Source: Acidobacteriota bacterium (GTDB lineage: Bacteria; Acidobacteriota; Vicinamibacteria; Vicinamibacterales; JAKQTR01). From it: DNA of 64,000 nucleotides. A program made the position numbers and the translations under genes. A model generated the notes under the pieces. That model was not told where the DNA came from. It saw only the letters and a program-made list of their open reading frames with translations, and ran no database searches. The stretch spans positions 62,001 through 126,000 of the forward strand of contig JAPKZO010000006.1 of NCBI GenBank assembly GCA_026393755.1, read 5' to 3'. Below, piece after piece: positions 19,417-28,421 of the stretch; positions within the stretch are counted from its first letter, which is position 1, and each line of letters begins with the position of its first letter.

Positions 19417-22068
19417 CTACGGTTCGCGCGAGGCCGAGGCCTGCCCGGACGGCATCTCGCGGCCAGGTGGCTCGAACAGGTAGTTCTCCGCGAAAAACGC
19501 ATCGACGTACCACGCAATCGGCGTGCCGGGTCCGAGGCGCATGTCGAGCTGGCGTGTGGCGACGATCAGACGTCCGATCTGGTCGATCCGCCGGAGCGTC
19601 GCATCGCGCGGGAACTTCAGCAGTCGAGCGTTCACCAGATCGCCGTTCCACTCGATCTGAAAATCCAGACGCCTGAGAATCTCGCCGATGAGTTCACACC
19701 GCCGGGCGCGACGCCCATCGTCGGCGGCACCGCCCTTGAACCTGAAGCTGACGTAGTTGCGGGACCGCGACTCGGAGCAGTACGCGTCGACGGCGGCGAA
19801 ATGGTACCCGACGCGCGAACTGAAGTTGCAGTACGCCTCGGCGACGATGGCGTAGCTCCGGTCGCCGAGCCGCCGCTGTCCGTCGCCTCCGCCTGGTGAG
19901 AGCATGGATTCGGTGGCGACCGCCAGAAACCCCGACATGGAGATCGGCCGGGGCTCCCACCAGCGCAGTTCCGGGTGCATCATGCCTTGCAGCAGGGCGC
20001 GCATGGGCTCGGAGCGGATGTCCTCCAGTCGCACGCACGGGCTCGGCGCCCGGCGCAGTCCGCCTCCAATATCGATCAGGTACACCAAGTAAGGCAGCCG
20101 CTCGTCCAGCCTGGTCGCCTTCTCGCTCGCGCTGGTGACGCGGTCGCTCATGCGAAACATCTCTTCGAACGCCTTTTCGTGGACGAACCGCGCGATGTCA
20201 TGAAAGCTCCGGCACTCGCGCGGGTGGAACTGCGGGCTGCGGGGATCGGTCAGCGCCAGTGGCACGATCACCGTGGCCACCTCGCGCAGAATCGTATGAA
20301 TCGGGGTTCCCACGACGCTCCGCCGTTGGGCCCCGCCGCTGGAGGCCAGCAGGCGTTCGACGCGCCCCTCATACACTCCGCCGCCGTTGGCGTCCACGGT
20401 GACGACCACACCCTCGGCGAGCATCCGCGTGGCGTTGCGTGTGTCGAGCACCGCGGGCACGCCAAATTCCCTCGCCAGTGACGCCATGTGCCCGGTCGTG
20501 GCGCCAATGTCGGTCACAATGGCGGAGGCACGGTCCATGACCTTGACGAACTGCGGAGACGAATGCCGAGTCACCAGAACCGCGCCGTCCGGAAACGTTG
20601 CGGGGTCGTCTCTCTCCGTGAACCGATGGACCACGCCGCTTCCGCAGCCCCGCGACGCCGCGGCGCCCGTGAGCAGGAGTCGATGGCCATCGATCTCGCC
20701 GTCCAGCACCGCCGCCGGTCGCTCCTCGGCGGTGGTCTGCAGGGGCCTCGTCTGCAGCAGCACAAACTGTCCCTGTCGGTCGAGAGCCCACTCAATCTCC
20801 TGAGGACAGTGGTAATGCGATTCGATCTGCCCAACCAGGCGGGCCAGGTCCTGCACTTGGACGTCCGACAGGCTGAAATGCTGGCAGTCTCCCGCCGGGA
20901 CCGCCGTGGGCGCTACGCCCCCGCCGGCCGACGGGTCGATCCGCGTCTCTTTCCAGCCCAGACGCCTTGTCAGGATTGTCGGATCTCCGGTCCTCGACAC
21001 CACCCACGTGTCCGGACTGACAGAGCCGCCCACCGGACCCACACCGAGACCCCACGCTCCGCTGATCAGCATCGTGTCGGACGCGGCCCGATTGGGATCG
21101 ACCGAGCAGGCGACACCGCTGGCAACGGCGTCGACCATGGTCATGCAGAGCGCACCCATGGGGAGGTCGTCGTCCGGGATGCCGTGCACGCCGCGGTAAA
21201 ACATCGCCTGGGGAGAGTACAAGCTGGCCACGACCTCCTTGTAGGCCTCGATCAGTCCCGCCCGATCGACGTTGAGCACGCTGGTGTACTGGCCGGCAAA
21301 CGACATCTCTCCGTCTTCGCCAACCGCGCTGGATCGCACCGACACGCGAGGCTCGTACCCGATGGTCCGACTCAGCTGGTCGTAGCCTGCGAGAATCGCC
21401 TCCGCCAGTTCCGGGGGCAGATCGCTCGACATGATCCTCTGTTGGGCCTGCTGGCTGACCTCGTGCAGGCCGTTGGGGTCTTCAGGTTCAAGATTCAGCT
21501 GGAGAGCCCGGATGTCATTGCCCAACCGCCGGTGGTCCAGGAAGGCGGCGAACGCATCGGTGGACACCGCGAACCCATCGGGGATCGGCAGTGGCACGCG
21601 GTTCCTGATTTCGCCGATATTCGCGCTCTTCCCGCCGACTCTCGCGGCTGACGAGCCGTCGACCTCCGACAGCTGATAGACCAGACGCGGCGGGCCTGGC
21701 GAGGCCGGCCGCGTGCGGTCCAGGATGGCTTCCAGGCGCTTCTGCATCGACGCGAAGGCCGGGTGCAGCTCCTGGTACCGTCGCGATGAGAGCTTGTCGA
21801 GGCAGATGATCATCCGGTAGGTGTGCGTCGCGCAGACGACGGTTCGATTCCGGAGGTACGCCATGCCAAACGCGGTATCACCCTCGAGTTTGCATTCGAT
21901 GTCGGCGATGGTCTCCAGGAGCTCGTCGTTGGACGTCGTCAAGTCCTTGAAGGTCAGGTAGTCCAGCGACAGCGAGGCTCTCGAGTCTTTCCGGACCTCG
22001 ACCGGACGCCACCGATCCCGTCCGGACAACCTGCGTATCCAACGCCGTACGGCGATGCCCTGCCACAC
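19417..22068 (-). CDS. PEP-synthase/PPDK-like phosphotransferase with unrecognised C-terminal domain, 2 of 3
   Basis: About 883 residues from a GTG at 22068, just after the receiver stop. The exact start is uncertain, and the longer frame to 22215 lies inside the receiver gene. After a helical N-terminus come an ATP-grasp domain (VGGKSANIGEIRNRV, VSVRSSAVGEDGEMSFAGQY, QEIEWALDRQGQFVLLQTRP) and a phospho-His domain with GATTGHMASLAREFGVPAVL and His527. The C-terminal 280 residues share RVGYHFAAVDAYC and YVSFRFKGGAA with the paralogues and have no TIM barrel. It lies between two receiver genes on the same strand, the strongest hint that receivers and this protein work together. Substrate is unknown. 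Confidence 0.83.
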   Translation of the reverse strand: MWQGIAVRRWIRRLSGRDRWRPVEVRKDSRASLSLDYLTFKDLTTSNDELLETIADIECKLEGDTAFGMAYLRNRTVVCATHTYRMIICLDKLSSRRYQELHPAFASMQKRLEAILDRTRPASPGPPRLVYQLSEVDGSSAARVGGKSANIGEIRNRVPLPIPDGFAVSTDAFAAFLDHRRLGNDIRALQLNLEPEDPNGLHEVSQQAQQRIMSSDLPPELAEAILAGYDQLSRTIGYEPRVSVRSSAVGEDGEMSFAGQYTSVLNVDRAGLIEAYKEVVASLYSPQAMFYRGVHGIPDDDLPMGALCMTMVDAVASGVACSVDPNRAASDTMLISGAWGLGVGPVGGSVSPDTWVVSRTGDPTILTRRLGWKETRIDPSAGGGVAPTAVPAGDCQHFSLSDVQVQDLARLVGQIESHYHCPQEIEWALDRQGQFVLLQTRPLQTTAEERPAAVLDGEIDGHRLLLTGAAASRGCGSGVVHRFTERDDPATFPDGAVLVTRHSSPQFVKVMDRASAIVTDIGATTGHMASLAREFGVPAVLDTRNATRMLAEGVVVTVDANGGGVYEGRVERLLASSGGAQRRSVVGTPIHTILREVATVIVPLALTDPRSPQFHPRECRSFHDIARFVHEKAFEEMFRMSDRVTSASEKATRLDERLPYLVYLIDIGGGLRRAPSPCVRLEDIRSEPMRALLQGMMHPELRWWEPRPISMSGFLAVATESMLSPGGGDGQRRLGDRSYAIVAEAYCNFSSRVGYHFAAVDAYCSESRSRNYVSFRFKGGAADDGRRARRCELIGEILRRLDFQIEWNGDLVNARLLKFPRDATLRRIDQIGRLIVATRQLDMRLGPGTPIAWYVDAFFAENYLFEPPGREMPSGQASASREP

Positions 22069-22069
22069 T

Positions 22070-22465
22070 TCAACTGGCCCCGTCCGCTTCCTCAATGGTC
22101 TTCTTCTCGAACGCCTCTTCGACCTTGACCAGGACGTCTTCGATGTCGACAGGCTTGAGCAGGTAGTCGGACGCGCCGAGCCGGATCCCTTCGACGGCCG
22201 CCGTGATCGAGGCATTGCCGCTCACGAGCACGACCCTCACCGAGGGGTGCAGTCGCCGGATCTCTTTCAGCACTTCGAGTCCGTCCATGCCCGGCATCCA
22301 TACGTCGAGCAACACGACGTCAACTGGCCGCGTGCGGAGCAGTTCGAGTGCCTGCGGTCCGCCAAGGGCGCCTTCCACCTCGAACCCGCGGGCTGTCAAC
22401 CGTTTCGAGAGCGTCTCGACGAACCTTGCCTCGTCATCGACCAGCAGCAGTTTCACGACTCTCAT
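22070..22465 (-). CDS. Receiver-only response regulator
   Basis: A 131-residue receiver with phospho-acceptor Asp54 in VVLLDVWMPGMDG, VSGNAS for the switch residue and Lys104 in YLLKP, ending in a charged tail. The ATG at 22465 has GGAGGAG just upstream. It overlaps the histidine kinase before it by about 32 bases and ends two bases before the PEP-synthase-like start, so the three are translationally coupled. It has no output domain. Confidence 0.92.
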   Translation of the reverse strand: MRVVKLLLVDDEARFVETLSKRLTARGFEVEGALGGPQALELLRTRPVDVVLLDVWMPGMDGLEVLKEIRRLHPSVRVVLVSGNASITAAVEGIRLGASDYLLKPVDIEDVLVKVEEAFEKKTIEEADGAS

Positions 22466-23474
22466 GGGCTCCTCCTGCACTCGGGGGTGACACGCCCGGC
22501 CGGGCCGCCGGCAGTGTCACGTGGAACACGCATCCCTGCCCCGGCGCGTTGTCGAGATCGATCCGGCCGCCGCTTCGCTGAACAATCCACGTGCTGATCG
22601 TCAGTCCCAGGCCGGCGCCCTGTTCCTGGGCCTTGGTGGTGAAGAACGGTTCAAAGATCCGCCCGAGCAGATCCGGAGCGATGCCCGGTCCGGTATCCGA
22701 GATGCTCGCCCGCACCGCATCGCCCGATCGCGCGGTCGTAATCGTCAGCGTGCCGCCGGCACCCTTCATGGCATCGAGAGCATTCTTCATCAGATGGAGC
22801 AGCACTTGTCGCAATTCGGCGGCGTGTCCCTGCACCAGCGGCAACGTGCCATCGAGATGCTTGATCACACGGACGCCGGTCGCGACCAAATCGGTTTCGA
22901 CGAGGTACAGGGTCTTGGTCAGCAGAGTGTTGATGTCGACCTGGCCCGGCGGCTCCTCGGGGTCCCGGGTCCAGGTGAGCATTCGGCGGGCAATCTCTCG
23001 GCAGCGGCCGATCTGCATCCGCAACTGCTCGACCGACGCCGAGAACTCGCTGCGGGTCACCGCGTCGTCCGACTCCGCGCCATTGAGGAGATCCTGCATC
23101 CAGCCCGCCTCTTCGTTCATGATCGCCAGCGGGTTATTGAGGTCGTGTGCGATGCTGCAGGACGCCTCACCGAGCGACGCCAGTTTCGACAACCGCGCGA
23201 ATTCCTGGTAGAAGGCATCCCGCTGCCGCACCACTTCTCTCAGTTGGCGTGAGAGACGGATGGCCACCAGCGTCGAAGCCGCGGCAGAGGCCACGCACCC
23301 CGCAAGCGCGAGCGGCATCAACCGGCTTTCCGACGCGGTGCCCGCGAAGAAGGTCAGCATGACGACGAGCAGGAAGAGCGCCAGCGACGGCACGACCGAC
23401 GCCCAGATGACGTTCCTGACGTCGGGGTGAGTCGGCGACCGCCATAGGTTGGAAGATCGGATGTCGTTCACCAC
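22434..23474 (-). CDS. Sensor histidine kinase with two membrane helices and no large sensor
   Basis: A 346-residue kinase. Two hydrophobic helices (about residues 26-46 and 53-73) are separated by only a short loop, so there is no periplasmic sensor domain. It may sense the membrane itself or a partner protein. The H-box is CSIAHDLNNPLAIMN with His110. The ATPase domain has HLMKNALDAM, DTGPGI and GAGLGLTIS. The start is uncertain: GTG at 23474 or 23471, after AGCGGGG, or TTG at 23477. It opens the operon of kinase, receiver, PEP-synthase-like protein and receiver. A divergent TSUP operon lies upstream. Confidence 0.9.
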   Translation of the reverse strand: MVNDIRSSNLWRSPTHPDVRNVIWASVVPSLALFLLVVMLTFFAGTASESRLMPLALAGCVASAAASTLVAIRLSRQLREVVRQRDAFYQEFARLSKLASLGEASCSIAHDLNNPLAIMNEEAGWMQDLLNGAESDDAVTRSEFSASVEQLRMQIGRCREIARRMLTWTRDPEEPPGQVDINTLLTKTLYLVETDLVATGVRVIKHLDGTLPLVQGHAAELRQVLLHLMKNALDAMKGAGGTLTITTARSGDAVRASISDTGPGIAPDLLGRIFEPFFTTKAQEQGAGLGLTISTWIVQRSGGRIDLDNAPGQGCVFHVTLPAARPGVSPPSAGGAHESRETAAGR

Positions 23475-23523
23475 CAACCCCGCTGTTCAGAGGGCAGGAA
23501 TCCACTGGCACCCCAGTGCCAAC

Positions 23524-23553
23524 TTGACGGCGGGGGCAAGTCACGTCTAGATT
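23524..23553 (+). promoter_or_regulatory. Sigma-70-like promoter for the third TSUP operon
   Basis: TTGACG (23524-23529), an 18-base spacer and TAGATT (23548-23553), about 75 bases upstream of the ATG at 23630. It lies in the 155-base divergent gap shared with the histidine kinase on the other strand. Confidence 0.45.
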
Positions 23554-23629
23554 ATCCCTGCTCCTAGGCGCGTGTCGATGCCGTCGGGAACCTGCCTCCG
23601 TTCCCGAGCGACTTCCAGAGGGACAACAC

Positions 23630-23932
23630 ATGACTCGCCGTGCGATCGCCCGATCGATGACAGCGCTCGTCGTACTGGCGCCATGGCTGCTCGTGACCGC
23701 GACGATGGCTGCTGGCGGCGAGAGCCAGGGCGCCCTGGTTCACGTGGCCGACACCCGGCACCTGACCGGTTTCAATCTGTACTTCGCCAACCTCTACAAC
23801 GCCGACCGGCTGTTGTTCACCACCATGACGGTCGGCCTGACCGGGCTGCTCGGACTCAGTCTCGGCGTGCTGATGGACATCATTGTGGGAACCATCGGTC
23901 TCGATCTCGGCAAACGCGAAGCCAAGGAGTAG
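23630..23932 (+). CDS. Small membrane protein upstream of TSUP permease (100 aa)
   Basis: It starts MTRRAIARSMTALVVLAPWL, which is either a signal peptide (cleavage near MAAGGES) or a signal anchor. A second hydrophobic helix lies at about residues 64-86, and the tail is Lys/Glu-rich. GAGGGACA precedes the ATG. The TSUP start follows nine bases after the stop, so it is probably a permease partner. It has no sequence likeness to the partner gene at 11494 and no family that I recognise. Confidence 0.75.
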   Translation: MTRRAIARSMTALVVLAPWLLVTATMAAGGESQGALVHVADTRHLTGFNLYFANLYNADRLLFTTMTVGLTGLLGLSLGVLMDIIVGTIGLDLGKREAKE

Positions 23933-23941
23933 GCGGCAGTC

Positions 23942-24967
23942 ATGCTCGAATGGTTCACCGTTGTGCTTCCGATCTCCGGAGTGGCGATCAACGCGCTGCT
24001 GCTCGTGTTGCTCGGAGTCGCCGTCGGCGTGTTGGGCGGGTTCTTCGGCATGGGCGGCGCGTGGATGGTGACACCCGCGCTGAACATCTTCGGCTTCCCG
24101 ATGCCCTTTGCCGTGGGTACTGACCTGTGCCACATGGCAGGCAAGTCGATTATCTCGACACGACGCCATGCGAAGTTCGGCAACGTCGACATGAAGCTCG
24201 GCCTCGCGATGCTGGCGTTCGACGTGGTCGGGATCGAGTGCGGCGCCAGGCTGGTCATGCTGCTCGAGCGGTTTGGCCTCGCGGGCCCGGTGATCCGGTG
24301 GGTGTACGTCGTCCTCCTGTTTCTGATCGCCTGGCTCGTGTTCTACGATTACTTCAAGGACCGGTCGATTCGCCGCCGCGCCGCGCTCGGTCTCGCGCCC
24401 GCCACGCCGGCCCTCCAGTGGCATGTGGCGCTGCACAAGATCAGACTCCGGCCCATCATCCGCTTCGATGTCGCGCAGGTGGAGTGTTCGTTGTGGCTGC
24501 CTGCCGCCGTCGGGTTCACCGTCGGAGTGCTGGCCGGGTTCCTCGGGATCGGGGGCGGCCTGCTGATGATGCCGGCCCTCGTCTATCTGATCGGGGTGCC
24601 GACGTTCGTGGCGGTTGGCACCGACTTGTTCACGGTGATGCTCTCGGGATTCTATGGCGCCGCGACGTACTCGATAAAGGGGCGCGTGGAGATCCTCGCT
24701 GTCCTGTTGATGCTGGTTGGGGCGGCGCCGGGGGCCCAGGTCGGGACGATTGCCACCAAGTACATTCGCGGATACGGCATCCGGCTCATCTTCGGCATTA
24801 CGGTCGTCTGCGCGATGGTCTCCGTCATCCTCAAGCAGCTGAACTACAACACCGCGGCGGCGTGGACGGTGATGATGGCCGTGTCGGTGATCACGGGCGT
24901 CGTCGTGGTCGGCATGGTCAGGGGGGCCGCGCGCGAGCTGGCCGCGCGCAAGGAGGTGAGCCCATGA
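23942..24967 (+). CDS. TSUP (TauE/SafE) family permease, 3 of 4
   Basis: A 341-residue inner-membrane protein. The half-repeats open with LGGFFGMGGAWMVTPALN and LAGFLGIGGGLLMMPALV. The first half has DLCHMAGKSIISTRRHAKFGN, matching the motif of the TSUP at 12064. The cytoplasmic loop between halves (about residues 138-172) is basic. It should export or import a sulfur oxyanion or organic anion; direction cannot be read from sequence. It overlaps the next gene by four bases (ATGA), so that gene is translationally coupled. Confidence 0.9.
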   Translation: MLEWFTVVLPISGVAINALLLVLLGVAVGVLGGFFGMGGAWMVTPALNIFGFPMPFAVGTDLCHMAGKSIISTRRHAKFGNVDMKLGLAMLAFDVVGIECGARLVMLLERFGLAGPVIRWVYVVLLFLIAWLVFYDYFKDRSIRRRAALGLAPATPALQWHVALHKIRLRPIIRFDVAQVECSLWLPAAVGFTVGVLAGFLGIGGGLLMMPALVYLIGVPTFVAVGTDLFTVMLSGFYGAATYSIKGRVEILAVLLMLVGAAPGAQVGTIATKYIRGYGIRLIFGITVVCAMVSVILKQLNYNTAAAWTVMMAVSVITGVVVVGMVRGAARELAARKEVSP

Positions 24968-25260
24968 ACCGGGTAGCCTGCGTGATTGCGCTCATCGCCG
25001 TCGCGTTCGTGCCGGCCTGCGTGGCCGTCGCCCCTGTCGTGCAGGGCAAGGTCGTCGCGGTCGAGCAGGGAGGCGGCGTGCTGCGGGTACAGGATGAAGA
25101 GGCGCCCGACCGTGCGCCTCTGGTGCTCGATATCACGAGCGCGGAGATCGGCGCCCCGCCACGAGCCGGCGACGTCGTTCGGATTGTCTACCGCGCGGGC
25201 GCGTCATCGAACCAGGCCCTGCGCGTGATGAACGTCGGCCGGCACCAGGCGAACCAGTAG
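24964..25260 (+). CDS. Small predicted lipoprotein or exported protein
   Basis: A 98-residue protein. The N-terminal hydrophobic signal (VACVIALIAVAFVPAC) ends in a lipobox-like Pro-Ala-Cys. The mature part is a compact beta-rich domain with VVQGKVVAVEQGGGVLRVQD and GDVVRIVYR, reminiscent of small OB-fold-like periplasmic proteins. It is coupled to the TSUP gene by a four-base overlap, so a periplasmic role next to the permease is likely. No family was recognised. Confidence 0.7.
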   Translation: MNRVACVIALIAVAFVPACVAVAPVVQGKVVAVEQGGGVLRVQDEEAPDRAPLVLDITSAEIGAPPRAGDVVRIVYRAGASSNQALRVMNVGRHQANQ

Positions 25261-25360
25261 CCCCGTCGCACCAGGCGTCCCGGCCCGCACACCGCGCTCC
25301 GCCTCAAACCACCGGGCGTTTGTGCCGGTTATCGGGGCTGGCAGGGTGCCCCCTCTGTCC

Positions 25361-25440
25361 GTCATTGCGGAGAACGCCGGAACGGCGAAGCGGGTCTGAA
25401 GGCCCGGCCTCCAGACCCCGGCTTTCGCCGGGGTGACGAG
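25361..25440. repeat. REP-like extragenic palindrome in a convergent gap
   Basis: The element begins GTCATTGCGGAGAACGCC and ends with an eight-pair hairpin ACCCCGGC/GCCGGGGT (25415-25434, four-base loop) followed by GACGAG. This style of GTCATT...GTGACGA element is typical of dispersed bacterial extragenic palindromes. It lies between two convergent operons and has no T-run, though it could still act as a bidirectional stop. Only one copy was noticed in the window. Confidence 0.45.
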
Positions 25441-25448
25441 ATTGCGCT

Positions 25449-26273
25449 TCAGGGGACAAGCGCAGTCGAGTCTTCGAACATCACTCGCGTGCCATAGCGA
25501 ATGCCCCTCACCCCCGCGACCCGGCGAGCTCGATCGATCACGGCGTTGACGAGCATGGGATCGGCCAGTTTGCCTTCAATCTCCACCAGCCCCGCCTTGG
25601 CCCTCACTTCGACCTCAGCGTAGGAGGTGCCGCGGTCGGCGGCCAGCGTGGCGGCGACCTGGCTCATCAGGAGCAGGTCCATCATCGTCTGGCGGCTCGA
25701 ATCATCGGCCTGGAACTGCGGTCTGGCCGCCAGAGCCACCACTGCCCCGCACGCGCCCTCCAGGTCGACGTTCTCGAGGTTGACGACGAGGTCGTAGAGA
25801 CTCGGATCCTTCCAGTCGGCGCCGTACAAGAACTCGGTCCAGCGCGAACGTTCCTTGTCCACCCGCTCGATGTACGCCGCAGCCTCACGCTCGTCGAGTC
25901 CCATGCGTTTCCGGAGCCGATCGATCCTGAAATCGAGCGGGGCGATCAGTCTCACTCTGATGACGTGCCGCACACCCTTGAGCAGGAAGTGGCCTGCGTG
26001 TCCGTGGTAGACGAGGTTATCGTGAGCCGCCCGTTCACAGAGCGCCATCCGCACAAACGCCAAGTAGAGCCGCCGGTCGGGCAGAAACCGATCGACGAGC
26101 CGAGGGCTGCTCTCCAGGGCCCTGGAAAGAGCGGCCTCCGAGACGCCTGAGACCTGGGCCGCGTCGGCAACGATTTCCCGGCTGGCGACGCTATAGCCCA
26201 GCTGTTTGTGGAGACACTCGGCCAGGTCGCGGCCTCCGCTGAACGTGCCTCGCGAAATCGTGATGATCGACAT
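25449..26273 (-). CDS. Cytidylate-kinase-like P-loop protein with C-terminal BON-like domain
   Basis: A 274-residue paralogue of those at 1059 and 7973. It starts at ATG 26273 with AGGAGG upstream; the frame stays open to 26651, but that part runs under the divergent kinase. It opens SIITISRGTFSGGRDLAECL, then VYHGHAGHFLLKG, FLYGADWKDPSLYDLVVNLE, and the tail KAGLVEIEGKLA with VAGVRGIRYG, a BON-like pattern. It is divergent from the histidine kinase at 26371, with 97 bases between them. In the first module the same two families sit in one operon, so the pairing recurs. Confidence 0.8.
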   Translation of the reverse strand: MSIITISRGTFSGGRDLAECLHKQLGYSVASREIVADAAQVSGVSEAALSRALESSPRLVDRFLPDRRLYLAFVRMALCERAAHDNLVYHGHAGHFLLKGVRHVIRVRLIAPLDFRIDRLRKRMGLDEREAAAYIERVDKERSRWTEFLYGADWKDPSLYDLVVNLENVDLEGACGAVVALAARPQFQADDSSRQTMMDLLLMSQVAATLAADRGTSYAEVEVRAKAGLVEIEGKLADPMLVNAVIDRARRVAGVRGIRYGTRVMFEDSTALVP

Positions 26274-26312
26274 CTGGAGCCTCCTGTGCAGCCGACGCGT
26301 CACCGAATCTGT

Positions 26313-26342
26313 TTGTCGGGATGGTCGCCCGACGAATAGAAT
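26313..26342 (+). promoter_or_regulatory. Sigma-70-like promoter for histidine kinase at 26371
   Basis: TTGTCG (26313-26318), an 18-base spacer and TAGAAT (26337-26342). Transcription would begin near 26349, after the alternative ATG at 26341, which supports the start at 26371. Confidence 0.4.
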
Positions 26343-26370
26343 GTCGGTGGCTTCGGGGACGTTACCACAC

Positions 26371-27972
26371 ATGAGGCCGCAACACGAGACGCCAGGCCGA
26401 ACGCCGCCCGGGTGGTCCGCTCGCGGGCGGAACCGCCAGGGTGGCGGTCCGTCGAACGGGCAACTGAACGGGCGCGACTCCCAGACGGCAGCCGACATTG
26501 CGCTGCTGCGGCGTCCGAGCTTCAGCATCCGCAAGAGGATTGCTCTCAGCTTCCTGCTGTGCTTCCTGGTGATTGGCGGCGTCACGCTGGCTTCGCTGGT
26601 GACGCTCGGGCGTATCGAGCAGAAGCTCCACTTCCTCGAGGTGGCCGACACCTACACCAATCAAATCCAGCAAGCCCGCCGGTTCGAGAAGAACTACCTG
26701 CTGTATGGGACCGGCCTGGACAGCGCCCTCGAGTACGCGCACGAGGCGCGCGCCACGCTCGGGGGCGCGTCTGCCGAGTTCGCGCGCATCGTCGGCCAGA
26801 AGCCGTACGGGGAGATGCGCCAGCACCTCGAACGCTATGAGCAGCTGCTGCTCGGGCTGGCAGGTGTGCCCACAGGCGCGGCGGGTGCCCGGCGCAGCAC
26901 GCTTGAAGCCGAGATTCGGCAGCATGGGGCGGAGATGGTGGCCGCGGCACTGCGGGTGGCTGAGGCCGAACGGCAAAGCGTCCGGTCGATGCTCCGGCTG
27001 TCGAAGCAGATGCCGCTGGCGGCGCTCGCGGTGCTCCTCGTGTTGATTGTGTACATCACCAATTTCCTGGCGCGCCAGCTGCTCGCGCCGCTGGGGCGGA
27101 TGGTGAACACGGCTGGCCGCATCGCCAAAGGGGACTTCACGCCGCTCCAGCCGACCCGGCGATACCGGGATGAATTCACCGGCCTCGCGCTCGCCATCAA
27201 CCGCATGATGCAGGAACTGAATCACCGGCAGGAGGCGCTCGCCGAGGCGCAGAAGCTCAGGGCCATCGGGACGCTGACCGCCGGTATCGCGCATGAACTC
27301 AACAACCCCATCAACAACATCTCGCTGACGGCAGAGGCCATGCTCGAAGACCACCAGACGCTCGGCGACGAGGATCGTCTCGATCTGTGCCGGGATCTGC
27401 TGACGCAGACCGAACGCGCCCAGGGCATCGTCCGCAACCTGCTCGATTTCTCGCGGCAGCGCGACGTCCATATGGAGGTGATTGACCTCGCGGGGCTGCT
27501 GCAATCGACCGTCAGGCTCGCCGGCAACCAGATCAAGCTCGCGGGCGCGCGCCTGGAACTGGCCGTGCCGGACGGCGTGCCGGCCATTCGCGGGGATCGC
27601 CAGCAACTGTCCCAGGTGTTCGTCAACCTCTACCTCAACGCGCTCGATGCGATGGGGTCGGACGGGATCATCCGCGTCTCGGTCGGCAGCGACCCCGAGC
27701 AGCCGGGCCGCGTGCAGATCGACGTGAGCGACAATGGAGCCGGCATTCCGGCCGACGTGCTGCCGTTTGTCTTCGACCCGTTCTTCACCACGAAGGCGGC
27801 CAAGGGTACAGGCCTGGGGCTGTCGGTGAGCTACGGCATCGTCTCGAAGCACGGCGGGGACATCCGTGTGACCAGCACCCCGGGCCGCGGCACGACGCTC
27901 AGTGTGTTTCTGCCGAAAGCTCAGGCTCTGCCAGATGCCGAATCCGAGTCCGGGCTCGGCACCTCGGTGTGA
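26371..27972 (+). CDS. Sensor histidine kinase (HAMP, HisKA, HATPase)
   Basis: A 533-residue kinase of the same type as those at 1-1041 and 4968-6620. The start at 26371 is supported by the shared N-terminal pattern MRPQHETPGRTP (compare MTPQHPYPGAGRTP). Membrane helices lie at about residues 57-78 and 215-235. The helical sensor holds QQARRFEKNYLLYGTGL, HAMP contains RRYRDEFTGLALAIN, and the H-box is AGIAHELNNPINNI with His308. The ATPase domain has NLYLNALDAM, DNGAGI and GTGLGLSVS. The convergent receiver gene 36 bases downstream is on the other strand, so pairing with it is plausible but not shown by an operon. Confidence 0.92.
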   Translation: MRPQHETPGRTPPGWSARGRNRQGGGPSNGQLNGRDSQTAADIALLRRPSFSIRKRIALSFLLCFLVIGGVTLASLVTLGRIEQKLHFLEVADTYTNQIQQARRFEKNYLLYGTGLDSALEYAHEARATLGGASAEFARIVGQKPYGEMRQHLERYEQLLLGLAGVPTGAAGARRSTLEAEIRQHGAEMVAAALRVAEAERQSVRSMLRLSKQMPLAALAVLLVLIVYITNFLARQLLAPLGRMVNTAGRIAKGDFTPLQPTRRYRDEFTGLALAINRMMQELNHRQEALAEAQKLRAIGTLTAGIAHELNNPINNISLTAEAMLEDHQTLGDEDRLDLCRDLLTQTERAQGIVRNLLDFSRQRDVHMEVIDLAGLLQSTVRLAGNQIKLAGARLELAVPDGVPAIRGDRQQLSQVFVNLYLNALDAMGSDGIIRVSVGSDPEQPGRVQIDVSDNGAGIPADVLPFVFDPFFTTKAAKGTGLGLSVSYGIVSKHGGDIRVTSTPGRGTTLSVFLPKAQALPDAESESGLGTSV

Positions 27973-28008
27973 CGACGCCGGACCACGAGGCGTCGGCGGC
28001 GAGGCGTC

Positions 28009-28395
28009 TCACAACGATCGTACTGCCGCGATCCGCTCGGCAGCACGAGCGATGACGGCCCTGAGGTCGTCCATTTTGAACGGCTTCGCGATGAAGTCGA
28101 ACGCGCCGATGGTGAGGGCTTCGCGTGCCACGTCGACGGTGGCGTACCCCGTGATCATGATGACCAGGGGCTGCGGCGACCTTGACTGCGCATGGCGCAG
28201 CACCCCCATGCCATCGACGCCCTCCATGCGGATATCGGTGACGACGATGTCGTAGGCTCGCAGGTCGAGCAGACGAATCGCCTCGGCGCCCGTCTCGACC
28301 ACGTCGACGGTATAACCCGACTTCTCGAGCGCTGGTTTCAGCCGCTTGCCGACGATAGGTTCGTCGTCGAGGACCAGGATGGTCAGTTTCGGCAT
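28009..28395 (-). CDS. Receiver-only response regulator
   Basis: A 128-residue receiver with phospho-acceptor Asp54 in VVTDIRMEGVDG, ITGYATVDVAREA for the switch region and Lys104 in FIAKPFK. It is closest to the receiver at 6660, sharing the EEIVGKRL/EPIVGKRL start and the ATVDVAREA stretch. It lies 26 bases after the PEP-synthase-like gene on the same strand, so it is the last gene of the TSUP, TIGR02186, PEP-synthase-like, receiver operon. GGGGAGC precedes the ATG. Confidence 0.92.
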   Translation of the reverse strand: MPKLTILVLDDEPIVGKRLKPALEKSGYTVDVVETGAEAIRLLDLRAYDIVVTDIRMEGVDGMGVLRHAQSRSPQPLVIMITGYATVDVAREALTIGAFDFIAKPFKMDDLRAVIARAAERIAAVRSL

Positions 28396-28421
28396 GCCGT
28401 GCTCCCCTCAGGGTCGCGAGG

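Noticed and set aside
25415-25434. Rho-independent terminator between convergent genes
   Set aside because: The stem is strong, but neither strand has a T-run, so I listed it as part of a palindromic repeat instead.
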